A DNA stretch of 64,000 bases from Streptomyces griseoloalbus (GCA_014650015.1 BMUD01000003.1:186001-250000); one strand, 5' to 3'. Positions 17,712-29,563 are shown, counted from the first letter of the stretch. Notes: generated by a model not told the origin, from the sequence alone. Program-made: numbers and translations.

Positions 17712-18251
17712 TCAGTGCCCGTTCTGGGCCAACCGCAGCAGGTGGTCGGCCAACGCCTGCCCACCCGTCGCCTCCCTGCTGATCAGCAGCAGCGTGTCGT
17801 CGCCGGCGATGGTGCCGAGGATGTCGTGCAGTTCCGCCTGGTCGATGGCCGAGGCGAGGAACTGGGCCGCGCCGGGCGGGGTACGCAGGACGACGAGGTT
17901 CGCCGAGGCCTCCGCGGAGATCAGCAGTTCCTGGGAGAGCCGCCGCATCCGCTCCTCCTTGGCGGACCCTCCCAGCGGCGCGCGGGGGGTGCGGAACCCT
18001 CCCTCGCTCGGCACCGCGTAGATGAGGTCGCCGTCGGTGTTGCGGATCTTCACCGCGTTCAGCTCGTCCAGGTCCCGGGAGAGCGTCGCCTGCGTGACGC
18101 TCAGCCCGTCGTCGGCGAGCAGCTTCGCCAGCTGGCTCTGCGAGCGCACCGGCTGCCGGTTGAGGATGTCCACGATCCTGCGGTGGCGTGCGGTGCGCGT
18201 CTGCGGCACGGCAGGCCCGGCCTGCTGACCCTGGTCCTGCTCCTGGCTCAT
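17712..18251 (-). CDS. argR: Arginine repressor ArgR
   Basis: 179 residues. N-terminal winged helix (about 22-85, with [20 protein letters not shown]) and C-terminal arginine-binding/hexamerisation domain containing [12 protein letters not shown]. With L-arginine as corepressor it binds ARG boxes. Slightly long N-terminus (Gln-rich) for the family. Last gene of argCJBDR, 7 bases after argD, so it is autoregulated through the argC promoter. Confidence 0.96.
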   Translation of the reverse strand: MSQEQDQGQQAGPAVPQTRTARHRRIVDILNRQPVRSQSQLAKLLADDGLSVTQATLSRDLDELNAVKIRNTDGDLIYAVPSEGGFRTPRAPLGGSAKEERMRRLSQELLISAEASANLVVLRTPPGAAQFLASAIDQAELHDILGTIAGDDTLLLISREATGGQALADHLLRLAQNGH

Positions 18252-18258
18252 CGTCGTC

Positions 18259-19512
18259 TCATTCTCCGGATCGTCCTTCCCCGCCCGCCCTGCCGGCCTC
18301 GTCCAGGATGCCGGGCAGCGCCCCGAGGAAGGCGTCCACCGCGTCGTCCCCGAGGGTCAGCGGCGGCATGAGCCGTACGACATCGGGGGCGGGCGCGTTC
18401 ACGAGGAATCCGGCGTCCTGAGCCGCCTGTTGCGCCTGGGGCGCGAGCGGCTCGGTGAGCACGATACCCAGGAGGAGACCCGAGCCACGGACATGGCCGA
18501 TCAAGGCGTGGCCGAGGGCCTCGACCCCGTCGCGCAGTTTCTCGCCCTGCCGCTTGACGTTCTCCAGCAGGCCGTCGTTCGCGATGGTGTCGAGAACGGC
18601 GAGTCCGGCGGCGCAGGCGACCGGGTTGCCACCGAAGGTCGTGCCGTGCTGGCCGGGCTGCAACAGGTCGGCCGCGCGTCCGAAGGCGACGGTGGCGCCG
18701 AGCGGCAGTCCGCCCCCGAGCCCCTTGGCGAGGGTGACGACGTCCGGCAGGACGCCCTCGTGGGCCTGGTACTCGAACCAGGTCCCGGTACGGCCCACAC
18801 CGGTCTGCACCTCGTCGAGGACGAGCAGCGCACCCGTGGCCGCCGTGATCGCGCGGGCCGCCTTCAGATAACCGGGCGGGGGCATCACTACCCCGTTCTC
18901 GCCCTGGATCGGCTCGATGATCACCAGCGCGGTGTCCTCGGTGACCGCGGCGGCCAGCGCCTGGGCGTCGCCGTACGGGACGTGCGTGACGTCCCCGGGC
19001 AGCGGCAGGAACGGCTCCCGCTTGGCGGGCTGGCCGGTCAGCGCGAGGGCACCCATGGTGCGGCCGTGGAAGCCTCCGTCGGTGGCGACCATGTGGGCCC
19101 GCCCGGTCAGCCGGCCGATCTTGAACGCGGCCTCGTTCGCCTCGGCGCCCGAGTTGCAGAAGTAGACCCGGCCCTCGCGGCCGAAGAGCTGGATCAGCCG
19201 TTCGGCCAGCGCGACGGGCGGTTCGGCGACGAACAGATTGGAGATGTGGCCGAGGGAGGCGATCTGCCGGCCGACCGCCTCGACGACCGCCGGGTGGGCG
19301 TGGCCGAGCGCGTTGACCGCGATACCGCCCACGAAGTCGGCGTACTCCTTGCCGTCGGCGTCCCACACCCGCGCGCCCTCGCCGCGCACGAGCGGCAGCC
19401 GCGGGGTGCCGTAGTTGTTCATGAGCGCGCCCTGCCACCGGGCGGTGAGTTCCTGGTTGCCGACGGCGCTGCCACCGGCGTTGCCCACGGCGTTACCCGC
19501 GACGTTGCTCAC
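18259..19512 (-). CDS. argD: Acetylornithine aminotransferase
   Basis: 417 residues, PLP-dependent class III aminotransferase converting N-acetylglutamate semialdehyde to N-acetylornithine. Visible blocks: [21 protein letters not shown] and the PLP lysine in [15 protein letters not shown] start overlapping the argB stop by 4 bases (GTGA). A Gly/Asn/Val-rich N-terminal extension of about 18 residues ([16 protein letters not shown]) precedes the domain; it is low-complexity and may reflect an early start choice. Confidence 0.96.
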   Translation of the reverse strand: MSNVAGNAVGNAGGSAVGNQELTARWQGALMNNYGTPRLPLVRGEGARVWDADGKEYADFVGGIAVNALGHAHPAVVEAVGRQIASLGHISNLFVAEPPVALAERLIQLFGREGRVYFCNSGAEANEAAFKIGRLTGRAHMVATDGGFHGRTMGALALTGQPAKREPFLPLPGDVTHVPYGDAQALAAAVTEDTALVIIEPIQGENGVVMPPPGYLKAARAITAATGALLVLDEVQTGVGRTGTWFEYQAHEGVLPDVVTLAKGLGGGLPLGATVAFGRAADLLQPGQHGTTFGGNPVACAAGLAVLDTIANDGLLENVKRQGEKLRDGVEALGHALIGHVRGSGLLLGIVLTEPLAPQAQQAAQDAGFLVNAPAPDVVRLMPPLTLGDDAVDAFLGALPGILDEAGRAGGEGRSGE

Positions 19513-20407
19513 GACTCCCCCTGTTCGTCCGGCACGACCATCGTGCCGATGCCCTCGTCCGTGAAGATCTCCAGCAGGATCGAGTGCTGGACCCGGCCGT
19601 CGATGACACGGGCGGTGGTCACGCCGTTGCGTACGGCGTGCAGACAGCCCTCCATCTTCGGCACCATGCCCGAGGACAGCTCCGGCAGGAGCTTCTCGAG
19701 CTGGGACGCGGTGAGGCGGCTGATCACCTCGTCGGAGTTCGGCCAGTCCTCGTAGAGTCCCTCGACGTCCGTGAGGACCATGAGGGTCTCGGCGCCCAGC
19801 GCGGCGGCGAGTGCCGCGGCCACCGTGTCGGCGTTGACGTTGTAGACGTGGTGGTCGTCCTGGCTGCGGGCGATCGACGAGACGACCGGGATGCGGCCGT
19901 CGGCGAGCAGCGCCTCGATCGCGCCCGTGTCGATGTCGGTGATCTCGCCGACCCGCCCGATGTCGACCGGCTCGCCGTCGATCCGGGGCCGGTGCTTGGT
20001 GGCGGTGAGGGTGTGCGCGTCCTCTCCGGTGAGGCCGACGGCGAACGGTCCGTGCTGGTTGAGCAGCCCGACCAGCTCCCGCTGCACCTGCCCGGCCAGC
20101 ACCATCCGTACGACGTCCATGGCGTCCTCGGTGGTGACGCGCAGGCCGGCCTTGAACTCGCTGACGATGCCGTGCCGGTCGAGCGCGGCGCTGATCTGCG
20201 GGCCGCCGCCGTGCACGACGACCGGTTTGAGGCCGGCGTGCCGCAGGAAGACCACGTCCTGGGCGAAGGCGGCCTTCAGGTCCTCGTCCACCATGGCGTT
20301 TCCGCCGAACTTGATGACGACGGTCTTCCCGTGGTGCCGGGTGAGCCAGGGCAGGGCCTCGATGAGGATCTGTGCCTTGGGCAGCGCGGTGTGCTTACGC
20401 GTGGTGG

Positions 20408-20411
<4 letters not shown>
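19509..20411 (-). CDS. argB: Acetylglutamate kinase
   Basis: 300 residues. Phosphorylates N-acetylglutamate; usual feedback point of the cyclic pathway. Amino-acid kinase motifs [16 protein letters not shown] and the N-acetylglutamate site YNVNADTVA are present. ATG overlaps the argJ stop by 4 bases (ATGA). An N-terminal helix before the kinase core (about residues 1-25) is typical of the arginine-sensitive hexameric enzymes. Confidence 0.97.
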
Positions 20412-22637
<2,226 letters not shown>

Positions 22638-22740
22638 GCCTGCCGGCTGCCCCGCGCCCACGGCACCGGTCCGCCGGTCCCGCGTCTCGCCCTCGGCCCG
22701 ACCATGGCCGCGCCGCGATCGTGCCCGGTCGGCGCCGGGG

Positions 22741-22771
22741 GCGGGCCGCCGTCTCCCGGACGGCGGCCCGC
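22741..22771. terminator. Hairpin terminator after the GH51 gene
   Basis: Perfect 13-bp stem GCGGGCCGCCGTC / GACGGCGGCCCGC, 5-base loop, starting 11 bases after the arabinofuranosidase stop. Confidence 0.75.
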
Positions 22772-22782
22772 GTTCCGCTCCG

Positions 22783-25272
22783 CTATCGCCGTGCGATCCT
22801 CAGGAACGTCACCGAGTGCGCCGGGAACGTGTACGTGAACTCGTTCGCGACCCCGCGGAAGGTGGACGTCACCGGGGTGACCGGGGAGTCCGTCTCGGTG
22901 TTGACCGCCTCCGCGTCGGCGGCCAGTGTGGTGACGCGGGCCCGGGACGCGACCTTCGCGCCGCCCAGGTCGATCGCCGTGCGGGCCTCGGCCGGCTGGG
23001 CGTTGACGACCTTGACGATCAGCTCACCCGTGCGGGCATCCTCGGTGACCACCTGGCGGAACGGCTCGGCCGGCTTGTCGTCCGTGAAGCCGCCCCACTC
23101 CCGACCGTCGAGGTAGAGGGTGACCTGGCGGCCCCGCACCTTGATGTCGATGTCGTAGGCGCGGCCCGTCTCGATCGACCCGGCCTTGGAGATCAGCGTC
23201 GACTTGGCGCCGTCCGTGGCCTGCTCGACGGCGGACTGGGTGTTGTTCCAGCCGCCGAGGTTCCACCAGTAGTGGTTGCCGGTGTCCTTGACGCCGAAGG
23301 CGACGAGGAAGCCCTCCTTGCCGGCCTTCTTGGTGGCCTTCACATGGAGGTCGTAGTCGTGCCAGGCCGGGTCGCCCGCCGTCACCAGGGTGTTCTCGGC
23401 GGCCTCGTCGGTCTGGACGTACTGGCCGTCCCGGACGCTCCAGCTGCCGCCGCCGCTGTGGGTCCACTGCGCGGCGTCACCGGAGAAGTCGTCGCTCAGC
23501 AGCGTGGTGCCGTCGGCGGCGGTCACCTGCACATCGTCGTACGCGGCGCTCGTCGCCCACGTCGACAGGCCGACGGCACCCGAGAGGGGGCCGCTGACGT
23601 TCGGGGTGGTGCTCGCCCTCGACGGCACCACGCGGTCGCCGACGTTGGTCATGAACAGCTTCTGGACCTCGTAGTCGGCCGAGCCCCAGGAGGCGTGGTT
23701 GTTGAACCAGATCATGTCCGGCGACCACTGGACGTAGTCCTCGTTGGCGAGCAGCGGCGCGTACGAGGCGAGCTCGACGATGTCCGCGTTGCGCTCCAGG
23801 CCGGTCATGAACGCCGCTTCGGCCAGGCCGTTCTTCCAGGCGTTGCCCTGGGAGGCGTACTCGCCGAGGAAGACCTTCGGGCCGCTCCGGTCGTAGGAGT
23901 CGTAGCGGTCGTTGTTCTGCAGGAACCACTGCGGGCTGTTGTAGTAGTGCTCGTCGACCATGTCGACCTTGCCCTCGCGGTTGAGCTGCCAGGCGGTCTC
24001 GAAGGTGGTGCCGGAGTCGTCCGGGCCGGAGTTGGAGACGACCGTGATGTCCGGGTACTTCGCCTCGATGGCGGCCCGGAACCGCTGGAAGCGGGCGAAG
24101 AACTCCCGCGGCAGGTTCTCCTCGTTGCCCACGCCGATGTGGGTGAGCCCGAAGGGCCTGGGGTGGCCCATCTCGGCGCGGACCTTGCCCCAGGTGGAGG
24201 TCGCCGGGCCGTTGGCGAACTCGATCAGGTCGAGGGCGTCCTGGATGTGCCGCTCCAGCAGTGCCGGGTCGTCGGTGGCCTTGTTCTGGCCGCAGCCGGT
24301 GACCAGCGCGGGGACGACGGGCAGGGGCATGGCGCCGATGTCCTCGGCGAAGCGGAAGTACTCGTAGTAGCCGAGGCCGTAACTCTGGTTGTAGCCCCAG
24401 AAGTTGGCGTTGGTGGCGCGCTCCTCGACCGGGCCGATCGTGTCCTTCCACTGGTAGGAGCGCTTGCGCTGCCAGCCGGAGGACTCGCTGTAGTCCTCCA
24501 TGGAGCCGGTGTTGACCAGGCAGCCGCCGGGGAAGCGCACGAAGCCGGGCTTCAGGGCGGCGATCTTCTCGGCGAGGTCCTTGCGCAGACCCCCCGGCTG
24601 GTTCTTGTAGGTCTCGCGCGGGAAGAGCGACACCATGTCGAGCGCCGCGGCGCCCGAGGAGGCGACGGCGAGACGGCCGCGGTTGCTGGTGCGGGACGCG
24701 GTGAACGTGGCCTCGTACTGGGCCCAGCCGCCCTTGACGGCCACCCGGCGGGCGTCCGCCAGCGGGCCGGCGGCGTCCTTCAGCGTGACGGCGAGGGTGG
24801 TGCCGCTCTCCGCCCTGGCCCACACCGAGAAGTCGTACCGCTTGCCCTCCTCCACACGCATTCCGGTGTTGTAGCCGGCGTTCGTGACGGAGGAACCGGC
24901 GCCCAGTGCGAGGTAGGTGCGGTTGCGCTCGTTCAGCCGTCCGGAGTCGCTGACCACCTCGGCCGTGCCGCTCGTCGCCCAGGAGGTCAGGGGCGTGTAG
25001 GAGCCGTTGTCGGCGGTGGAGTACTCGAAGGACCGGTTCTGCACGAGCTCGGCGTACAGACCGCCGTCGGCGGCCCGGTTGATGTCCTCGAAGAAGACGC
25101 CGTACATCGTGTCGTCGATCGCCGCGCCCTCGGCGTCCGGATCGACGGTGATCGTGTAGTCGGTGACGTCCTCGGCGTGCGCGGGAGCGGGGACGAGGGC
25201 GGCGGCCGTCAGGAGCGCGGTGGCGGTGAGACCGAGTCTGAGGCGGGTGCGGCTTCGGGCGGTGCGTGACAT
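22783..25272 (-). CDS. Secreted alpha-L-arabinofuranosidase, GH51 with accessory domains
   Basis: 829 residues; releases terminal arabinose from plant arabinoxylan/arabinan. Signal peptide 1-33 (RLGLTATALLTAAALVPAPAHA). A CBM4-like beta-sandwich at about 70-210 (TFTASRTSNRGRLAVAS), then the GH51 barrel with acid/base Glu in IGVGNEEN and nucleophile Glu in FLGEYASQG. A concanavalin-like/laminin-G-like insert follows (about 600-740, DDFSGDAAQWTHSGG to REWGGF) before the C-terminal beta-sandwich. ATG preceded by GGAG. Unusually long; most GH51 enzymes are about 500 residues and intracellular. Confidence 0.92.
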   Translation of the reverse strand: MSRTARSRTRLRLGLTATALLTAAALVPAPAHAEDVTDYTITVDPDAEGAAIDDTMYGVFFEDINRAADGGLYAELVQNRSFEYSTADNGSYTPLTSWATSGTAEVVSDSGRLNERNRTYLALGAGSSVTNAGYNTGMRVEEGKRYDFSVWARAESGTTLAVTLKDAAGPLADARRVAVKGGWAQYEATFTASRTSNRGRLAVASSGAAALDMVSLFPRETYKNQPGGLRKDLAEKIAALKPGFVRFPGGCLVNTGSMEDYSESSGWQRKRSYQWKDTIGPVEERATNANFWGYNQSYGLGYYEYFRFAEDIGAMPLPVVPALVTGCGQNKATDDPALLERHIQDALDLIEFANGPATSTWGKVRAEMGHPRPFGLTHIGVGNEENLPREFFARFQRFRAAIEAKYPDITVVSNSGPDDSGTTFETAWQLNREGKVDMVDEHYYNSPQWFLQNNDRYDSYDRSGPKVFLGEYASQGNAWKNGLAEAAFMTGLERNADIVELASYAPLLANEDYVQWSPDMIWFNNHASWGSADYEVQKLFMTNVGDRVVPSRASTTPNVSGPLSGAVGLSTWATSAAYDDVQVTAADGTTLLSDDFSGDAAQWTHSGGGSWSVRDGQYVQTDEAAENTLVTAGDPAWHDYDLHVKATKKAGKEGFLVAFGVKDTGNHYWWNLGGWNNTQSAVEQATDGAKSTLISKAGSIETGRAYDIDIKVRGRQVTLYLDGREWGGFTDDKPAEPFRQVVTEDARTGELIVKVVNAQPAEARTAIDLGGAKVASRARVTTLAADAEAVNTETDSPVTPVTSTFRGVANEFTYTFPAHSVTFLRIARR

Positions 25273-25425
25273 GGATACTCCACGGCTCTCTCTGGGAGTG
25301 GGTGACACTAGGAGTTGTTCGACATCTCGACCGTTGGTCAGCACTTCGAACGGCAAGATAGGGAGGAGACAGGAGCACGTCAATGGGTCGTGCGCCGGCG
25401 AACGACCACGGAGAACGGGGCGGCG

Positions 25426-25866
25426 ATGGGCGAGTTCTGGCCAGTGCCCGATGTACTGGACTACCTGAGCGGCCGCTGGCGGGCGGAACGGACCGTGCGG
25501 GACCTGGCGAGCGGCGACCGGGGGCGCTTCGAGGGAACCGTCGTTTTCGGGCCGCTGGAGGGCGGCGGTCTGCTCCAGCGGGAGTCCGGCGACTTCACCT
25601 GGCGGGGCGTCACCCGGCCCGCCGAGCGGACCCTGCACTTCCTTCGGGGGCCGGGCGGCACGGCGGACGTGCGGTTCGCGGACGGCCGCCCGTTCCACGA
25701 CCTGGATCTCGGCACGGGCCGGTACGTCGCCGACCACCCCTGCTCCGCGGACCTCTACCGGGGCGAGTTCACCGTTCGCGACGCGGACCACTGGCGGTCC
25801 ATCTGGCGGGTGCGCGGTCCCGCCAAGGACCTGGAGCTCACCACCGACTACGCGCGCGTGGGCTGA
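25426..25866 (+). CDS. DUF6314-type protein
   Basis: 146 residues, single domain, probably a lipocalin-like or cystatin-like beta-rich fold (YLSGRWRAERTVRD, FGPLEGGGLLQRESG, WRSIWRVRGPAKDLELTT). I recognise the pattern of DUF6314 proteins of unknown function. The ATG at 25426 is preceded by GGAGAACGGGG. Its last 19 bases overlap the 3' end of the convergent His-phosphatase-like gene. Cytoplasmic; function not assignable. Confidence 0.75.
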   Translation: MGEFWPVPDVLDYLSGRWRAERTVRDLASGDRGRFEGTVVFGPLEGGGLLQRESGDFTWRGVTRPAERTLHFLRGPGGTADVRFADGRPFHDLDLGTGRYVADHPCSADLYRGEFTVRDADHWRSIWRVRGPAKDLELTTDYARVG

Positions 25867-26441
25867 GCGCAGACGCCTTCGAGGCGCAGGTTCCACCGGC
25901 CCGGGAGGCCGGCGACACCGACCGCCGACAGCGAGCGGACGTCGATGTTCCAGTACGTGGCGGGCGGCGCCTTGAGCACGTACACCAGAGCCGCGCGGAT
26001 CACCGACGGCTCGGCCACGGCGACGACCCGGCAGCCGTCCTCGACCGGCCGCGTGTCCAGCCAGCCGCCGACGCGGCCGATGAAGTCCAGCAGCGACTCC
26101 CCGCCGTGCGGGGTGGACCGCGGGTCGGCGAGCCAGGCGTCCACGGCCTCCGGCTCCCGGGCCATCGCCTCGCCCAGGGTCAGGCCCCGCCAGCGGCCCA
26201 TGTCGCAATCCCGCAGGGCGAGTTGCACCAGCGGCGCGTAACCGAGACCGTCTCCGGTGGCGCGGCTGCGCGGGGCCGGTGAGCAGTAGCGCAGATCGGC
26301 CGCCGCGAGCGGCAGCAGTTCATGGGCGACCTGTCGCACCTCGTTCCAGCCGGCCTGGTCCAGCGGCCGGACGTCCTCGAAGCGCTCGGCGAGCGCGGAG
26401 GAGCTCCCCGCGGCGGCGACAAAGGTGACCCGAAGTGCCAT
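25848..26441 (-). CDS. Histidine-phosphatase-superfamily protein lacking catalytic His
   Basis: 197 residues with the phosphoglycerate-mutase-like fold order (LDQAGWNEVRQVAHEL, YCSPAPRSRATGDGLG, CDMGRWRGLTLGEAM, PHGGESLLDFIGRV). The N-terminal RHG motif that carries the phosphorylated His is replaced by FVAAAGS, and the second catalytic His position (normally SHG) reads AVAEPSVIRAAL. It is therefore probably not a phosphatase. ATG at 26441. Convergent and 19 bases overlapping with the DUF6314 gene. Confidence 0.82.
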   Translation of the reverse strand: MALRVTFVAAAGSSSALAERFEDVRPLDQAGWNEVRQVAHELLPLAAADLRYCSPAPRSRATGDGLGYAPLVQLALRDCDMGRWRGLTLGEAMAREPEAVDAWLADPRSTPHGGESLLDFIGRVGGWLDTRPVEDGCRVVAVAEPSVIRAALVYVLKAPPATYWNIDVRSLSAVGVAGLPGRWNLRLEGVCAQPTRA

Positions 26442-26570
26442 GCGGCGATGGTCAGGCGCCGGAGGGAACGGGTCAAGGGGTGCCGCCGCGCCATCACGCA
26501 AGGTGGCCACGGACTTACCGGCTGGTAGGGACGCGGCGGACAAGCCGCCCGGAACGCCGCCCCGCCGTCC

Positions 26571-27008
26571 TCACGCGGAGTCGAGCGCCATGTAGTGGTC
26601 GGGCCGGTCCAGCGGGCGGAAACCGAGCTTCGCGTAGACACCGTGCGCGTCGTGCGTGGCGAGCAGGACGCGCTTCAGCCCGCAGGGCCGCAGTTCCTCC
26701 CGCACGGCCGCCACCAATGCCGTGCCGAGGCCCTTGCCCCGCACCGACGGGTCGACGTACACATCGCACAGCCAGGCGAAGGTCGCCCGGTCGGTGACGA
26801 CCCGGGCGTACGCCACCTGCTCCCCCGAGGCCGTGTCGTGGGCACCGAAGTTGAGCGAGCCCTCGATCGCCCGGTCCTGCTGCTCCCGGGTGCGGCCCAG
26901 GGCCCAGTACGCGTCGGTGGACAGCCAGTGGTGCACCCGCCCGGCGTCGATCCGGGCGCGGTCGGTGGAGATCTCGTAGCCCTCGGGCAGGTGCGCGGTA
27001 TCGGTCAT
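26571..27008 (-). CDS. GNAT-family N-acetyltransferase
   Basis: 145 residues, single GNAT domain: WLCDVYVDPSVRGKGLGTAL is the acetyl-CoA-binding strand and loop, followed by LATHDAHGVYAKLGF. Substrate unknown. The ATG (MTDTAHLPEGYEI) lies 41 bases after the MocR stop on the same strand, so it may be read from the mocR promoter. Confidence 0.88.
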   Translation of the reverse strand: MTDTAHLPEGYEISTDRARIDAGRVHHWLSTDAYWALGRTREQQDRAIEGSLNFGAHDTASGEQVAYARVVTDRATFAWLCDVYVDPSVRGKGLGTALVAAVREELRPCGLKRVLLATHDAHGVYAKLGFRPLDRPDHYMALDSA

Positions 27009-27049
27009 GGCGGGGATACTCGCAGCTCGCGCCGTACGGCGTCGAACCG

Positions 27050-28522
27050 TTATCCCCGTTGTCCCCGTACCTCGTCGCAGGCGCCGCGCAGCCTCCGTAC
27101 GCCCTCGGCGATCTCCTCCGTACCGGCCACCGCCGCGAAGCTCAGCCGCAGGTGCCCGGCCGGGGGCTCGGCGCTGAAGTAGGGGCGGCCGGGCGTGACG
27201 GCGACGCCCGCGCGCAGGGCTGCCGCGGTCAGGGCGGACTCTCCCCCGGGGCCGGGGGCCCCGGAGGTGCCGGTGCCGTCGGGCAGCCGCAGCCACAGGT
27301 GGTAGCCGCCGGACGGGATGTGCGGCAGGGCGATTTCGGGCAGGTGCAGGCGGAGCGCGGCGGTCATCGTGTCCCGGCGGGTCCGCAACGCGGTCGAGAT
27401 CGCGCGCAGATGGCGCGGCCAGGCGGGCGAGCCGACGAGTTCCAGCGTGGCCTCCTGGAGCGGCCGGGGCACGAAGAAGGTGTCGACGACCTGGATGGCC
27501 CGCAGTCGCTCCAGCACCGGACCGTGCGCGACGAGGGCGCTCACCCGGAAACTGGGCGAGGTCGCCTTGGTCAGCGAGCAGACGTGCACCACGACCCCGT
27601 CGGGGTCGTCGGCGGCCAGCGGGCGCGGCAGCGGGCCCGCGTCCTCGTGCACCAGCAGCCGCACGAAGTCGTCCTCGACGACGAACGCGCCCGCCTCGCG
27701 GGCGATCCGCAGCACCTCGCCGCGCCGCTCGGGCGCGAGTACGGCACCGGTCGGGTTCTGGAACAGCGGCTGGCAGACGAAGACCCGGGCGCCGGTCGCC
27801 TTGAACGCGTCGGCGAGGAGTGCGGGCCGTACGCCGTCCGCGTCCACGGGGACGGGCACCGGGCGCAGCCCGGCCGCGCGGGCGATGGCCAGCATGCCCG
27901 GGTAGGTGGGCGACTCGACGAGTACGGGGGCGCCCGGCGGGGCGAGCGCGCGCAGGGCGGTGGTCAGCGCGGACTGCCCGCCCGAGGTGACCAGCACGCC
28001 CGCCGCCGTGACCGGCCCCCCGACGCTGCGCGCGAACCACTCGCGCAGCTCCGGCAGTCCCTCCACGGGCGGCCGCCCCCAGGCGCCCGGCCGGCGCCCG
28101 GCCCGGGACAGCGCCGCCGCCATCGCCCGCTCCGGCTGCAGGGAGGGATGCAGATAGCCGCCGTTGAACTCGATCACCCCGGGCGGCGGCGCGGCCAGCG
28201 AGACCAGCACCCCGGAGGCGTCCACCGAGCGCGGGACCAGGTCGGCGGCGCCGTCCGCGCTGAGGGCGACCTCCTGCCAGGAGGTGTCGCCCACGGGAGC
28301 GGCCGACGCCCGGGGCTGTGCGCGGAAGGCGCCGGCGCCGGGCCGGGTGACCACCAGACCCTCCGCGGCGAGCCGCGCCAGCGCCCGGGAGACGGTCACG
28401 GGGCTCACCCGGAACCGGTCCACCAGAGCGCGACTCGACGGGAGCTTCCCACCAGGAGAGTAGCGGTCGATCTCCTGCCGCAGCTGATCCGCCAGTTCAC
28501 CGACGCTGCTACGCTCATACAT
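27050..28522 (-). CDS. MocR/PdxR-type GntR regulator with aminotransferase domain
   Basis: 490 residues. N-terminal GntR winged helix (about 1-75, KLPSSRALVDRFRVSPVTVS) joined to a fold-type I aminotransferase domain that binds PLP through Lys in CSLTKATSPSFRVS. Such proteins sense PLP-amino acid adducts and usually control a divergent gene. Here the divergent gene is an EamA transporter whose ATG overlaps this ATG (shared CATG), so the pair is very likely regulator and target. Candidate leaderless promoter TACTCT, 8 bases before the ATG. Confidence 0.92.
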   Translation of the reverse strand: MYERSSVGELADQLRQEIDRYSPGGKLPSSRALVDRFRVSPVTVSRALARLAAEGLVVTRPGAGAFRAQPRASAAPVGDTSWQEVALSADGAADLVPRSVDASGVLVSLAAPPPGVIEFNGGYLHPSLQPERAMAAALSRAGRRPGAWGRPPVEGLPELREWFARSVGGPVTAAGVLVTSGGQSALTTALRALAPPGAPVLVESPTYPGMLAIARAAGLRPVPVPVDADGVRPALLADAFKATGARVFVCQPLFQNPTGAVLAPERRGEVLRIAREAGAFVVEDDFVRLLVHEDAGPLPRPLAADDPDGVVVHVCSLTKATSPSFRVSALVAHGPVLERLRAIQVVDTFFVPRPLQEATLELVGSPAWPRHLRAISTALRTRRDTMTAALRLHLPEIALPHIPSGGYHLWLRLPDGTGTSGAPGPGGESALTAAALRAGVAVTPGRPYFSAEPPAGHLRLSFAAVAGTEEIAEGVRRLRGACDEVRGQRG

Positions 28523-29474
28523 GAGAGCACAGAGTAGCGCTACTACCACCCCTGCGATAGCGGTCCCCGCAGCCCGGGACCGTCGCGGTCTCGGCACCCT
28601 CCAGGCCGCCCTCGGCGTCATCGCCTTCTCCCTCACCTTCCCGGCCACCGCCTGGGGCCTCGAGGGCTTCGGGCCCTGGTCGCTGGTGGCCGTGCGCAGT
28701 GTGCTCGCGGCGCTGATGGCGGGCGGCTGTCTGCTCGCCGTGGGGGCGCCCCCGGGCGAGCGAAGCCGAGCATGGGGGCGGGTGGTGCCGCCGGCCCGGC
28801 ACCACTGGCCCGGGCTGGCGGTGGTCGGTGCCGGGGTGGTGCTCGGCTTCCCGATGCTGACCACCCTGGCGCTGCAGACCTCGACCACCGCGCACGCCGC
28901 CGTCGTGGTGGGCCTGCTCCCGCTGACCACGGCGCTGCTGTCCGCCCTGCGCGTGGGTTCCCGCCCCTCGCGCACCTTCTGGGTGGCGGCGCTCGCCGGA
29001 GCCGCCGCCGTCGTGGCGTTCACCGTGCAGCAGAGCGGCGGCGCGCTCACCACGGCCGACCTGTACCTGTTCGCGGCGTTGCTGGTGTGCGCGGCCGGAT
29101 ACACCGAGGGCGGCAGGCTGGCCCGGGTGATGCCCGGCTGGCAGGTGATCGGCTGGGCGCTGATGCTGTGTCTGCCGCTCACCGTGCCCGCCGCCGCGAT
29201 CGCGCTGACCGTCGAGCCGGTGACGCTCACCGCCCACAGCGTGACCGGACTGCTGTGGGTGGCGGCGGGTTCGCAGTTCGCCGGGCTGATCGTCTGGTAC
29301 CGGGGCATGGCGGCCATCGGCATCCCCAAGGCCAGTCAGTTGCAGCTGGCCCAGCCGCTGCTCACACTGGTGTGGTCGGTGCTGCTGCTGAACGAGCACC
29401 TGCCGGTGGCCGCCCCGTTGACGGCCGCGGCGGTGCTGGTGTGCATCGCCGTCACTCAGCGGGCACGCGGCTGA
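28521..29474 (+). CDS. EamA/DMT-family exporter
   Basis: 317 residues, ten hydrophobic helices in two EamA repeats (about 25-165 and 175-310), typical of drug/metabolite exporters for amino acids or related compounds. The ATG at 28521 shares bases with the divergent mocR ATG; TACGCT at 28510-28515 may be the -10 of a leaderless message. The loop GAPPGERSRAWGRVVPP between helices 2 and 3 is polar and appears to come from an inserted Streptomyces repeat (28747-28780) kept in frame. Confidence 0.9.
   Translation: MRAQSSATTTPAIAVPAARDRRGLGTLQAALGVIAFSLTFPATAWGLEGFGPWSLVAVRSVLAALMAGGCLLAVGAPPGERSRAWGRVVPPARHHWPGLAVVGAGVVLGFPMLTTLALQTSTTAHAAVVVGLLPLTTALLSALRVGSRPSRTFWVAALAGAAAVVAFTVQQSGGALTTADLYLFAALLVCAAGYTEGGRLARVMPGWQVIGWALMLCLPLTVPAAAIALTVEPVTLTAHSVTGLLWVAAGSQFAGLIVWYRGMAAIGIPKASQLQLAQPLLTLVWSVLLLNEHLPVAAPLTAAAVLVCIAVTQRARG
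28533..28544. promoter_or_regulatory. Palindrome in the mocR/EamA shared promoter
   Basis: Perfect 12-bp palindrome AGTAGCGCTACT overlapping the predicted -10 (TACTCT on the minus strand) of mocR. GCTACGCT at 28508-28515 repeats part of it on the other side of the starts. Likely operator. Confidence 0.5.
28747..28780. repeat. Streptomyces dispersed repeat inside EamA gene
   Basis: CGCCCCC and GGGGGCG arms enclose GGGCGAGCGAAGCCGAGCAT. The core GAGCGAAGCCGAG with flanking G-runs resembles a dispersed Streptomyces repeat; a related copy is at 40901-40936. Confidence 0.45.
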
Positions 29475-29563
29475 GGGGCCGTGCGGCCCGCTGCCGGGCG
29501 GCGTGCTCCGCCGTAGACTCGAGGACACGGACCGCTGCTCCCGCACATGGTGAGGAGGCCCCG

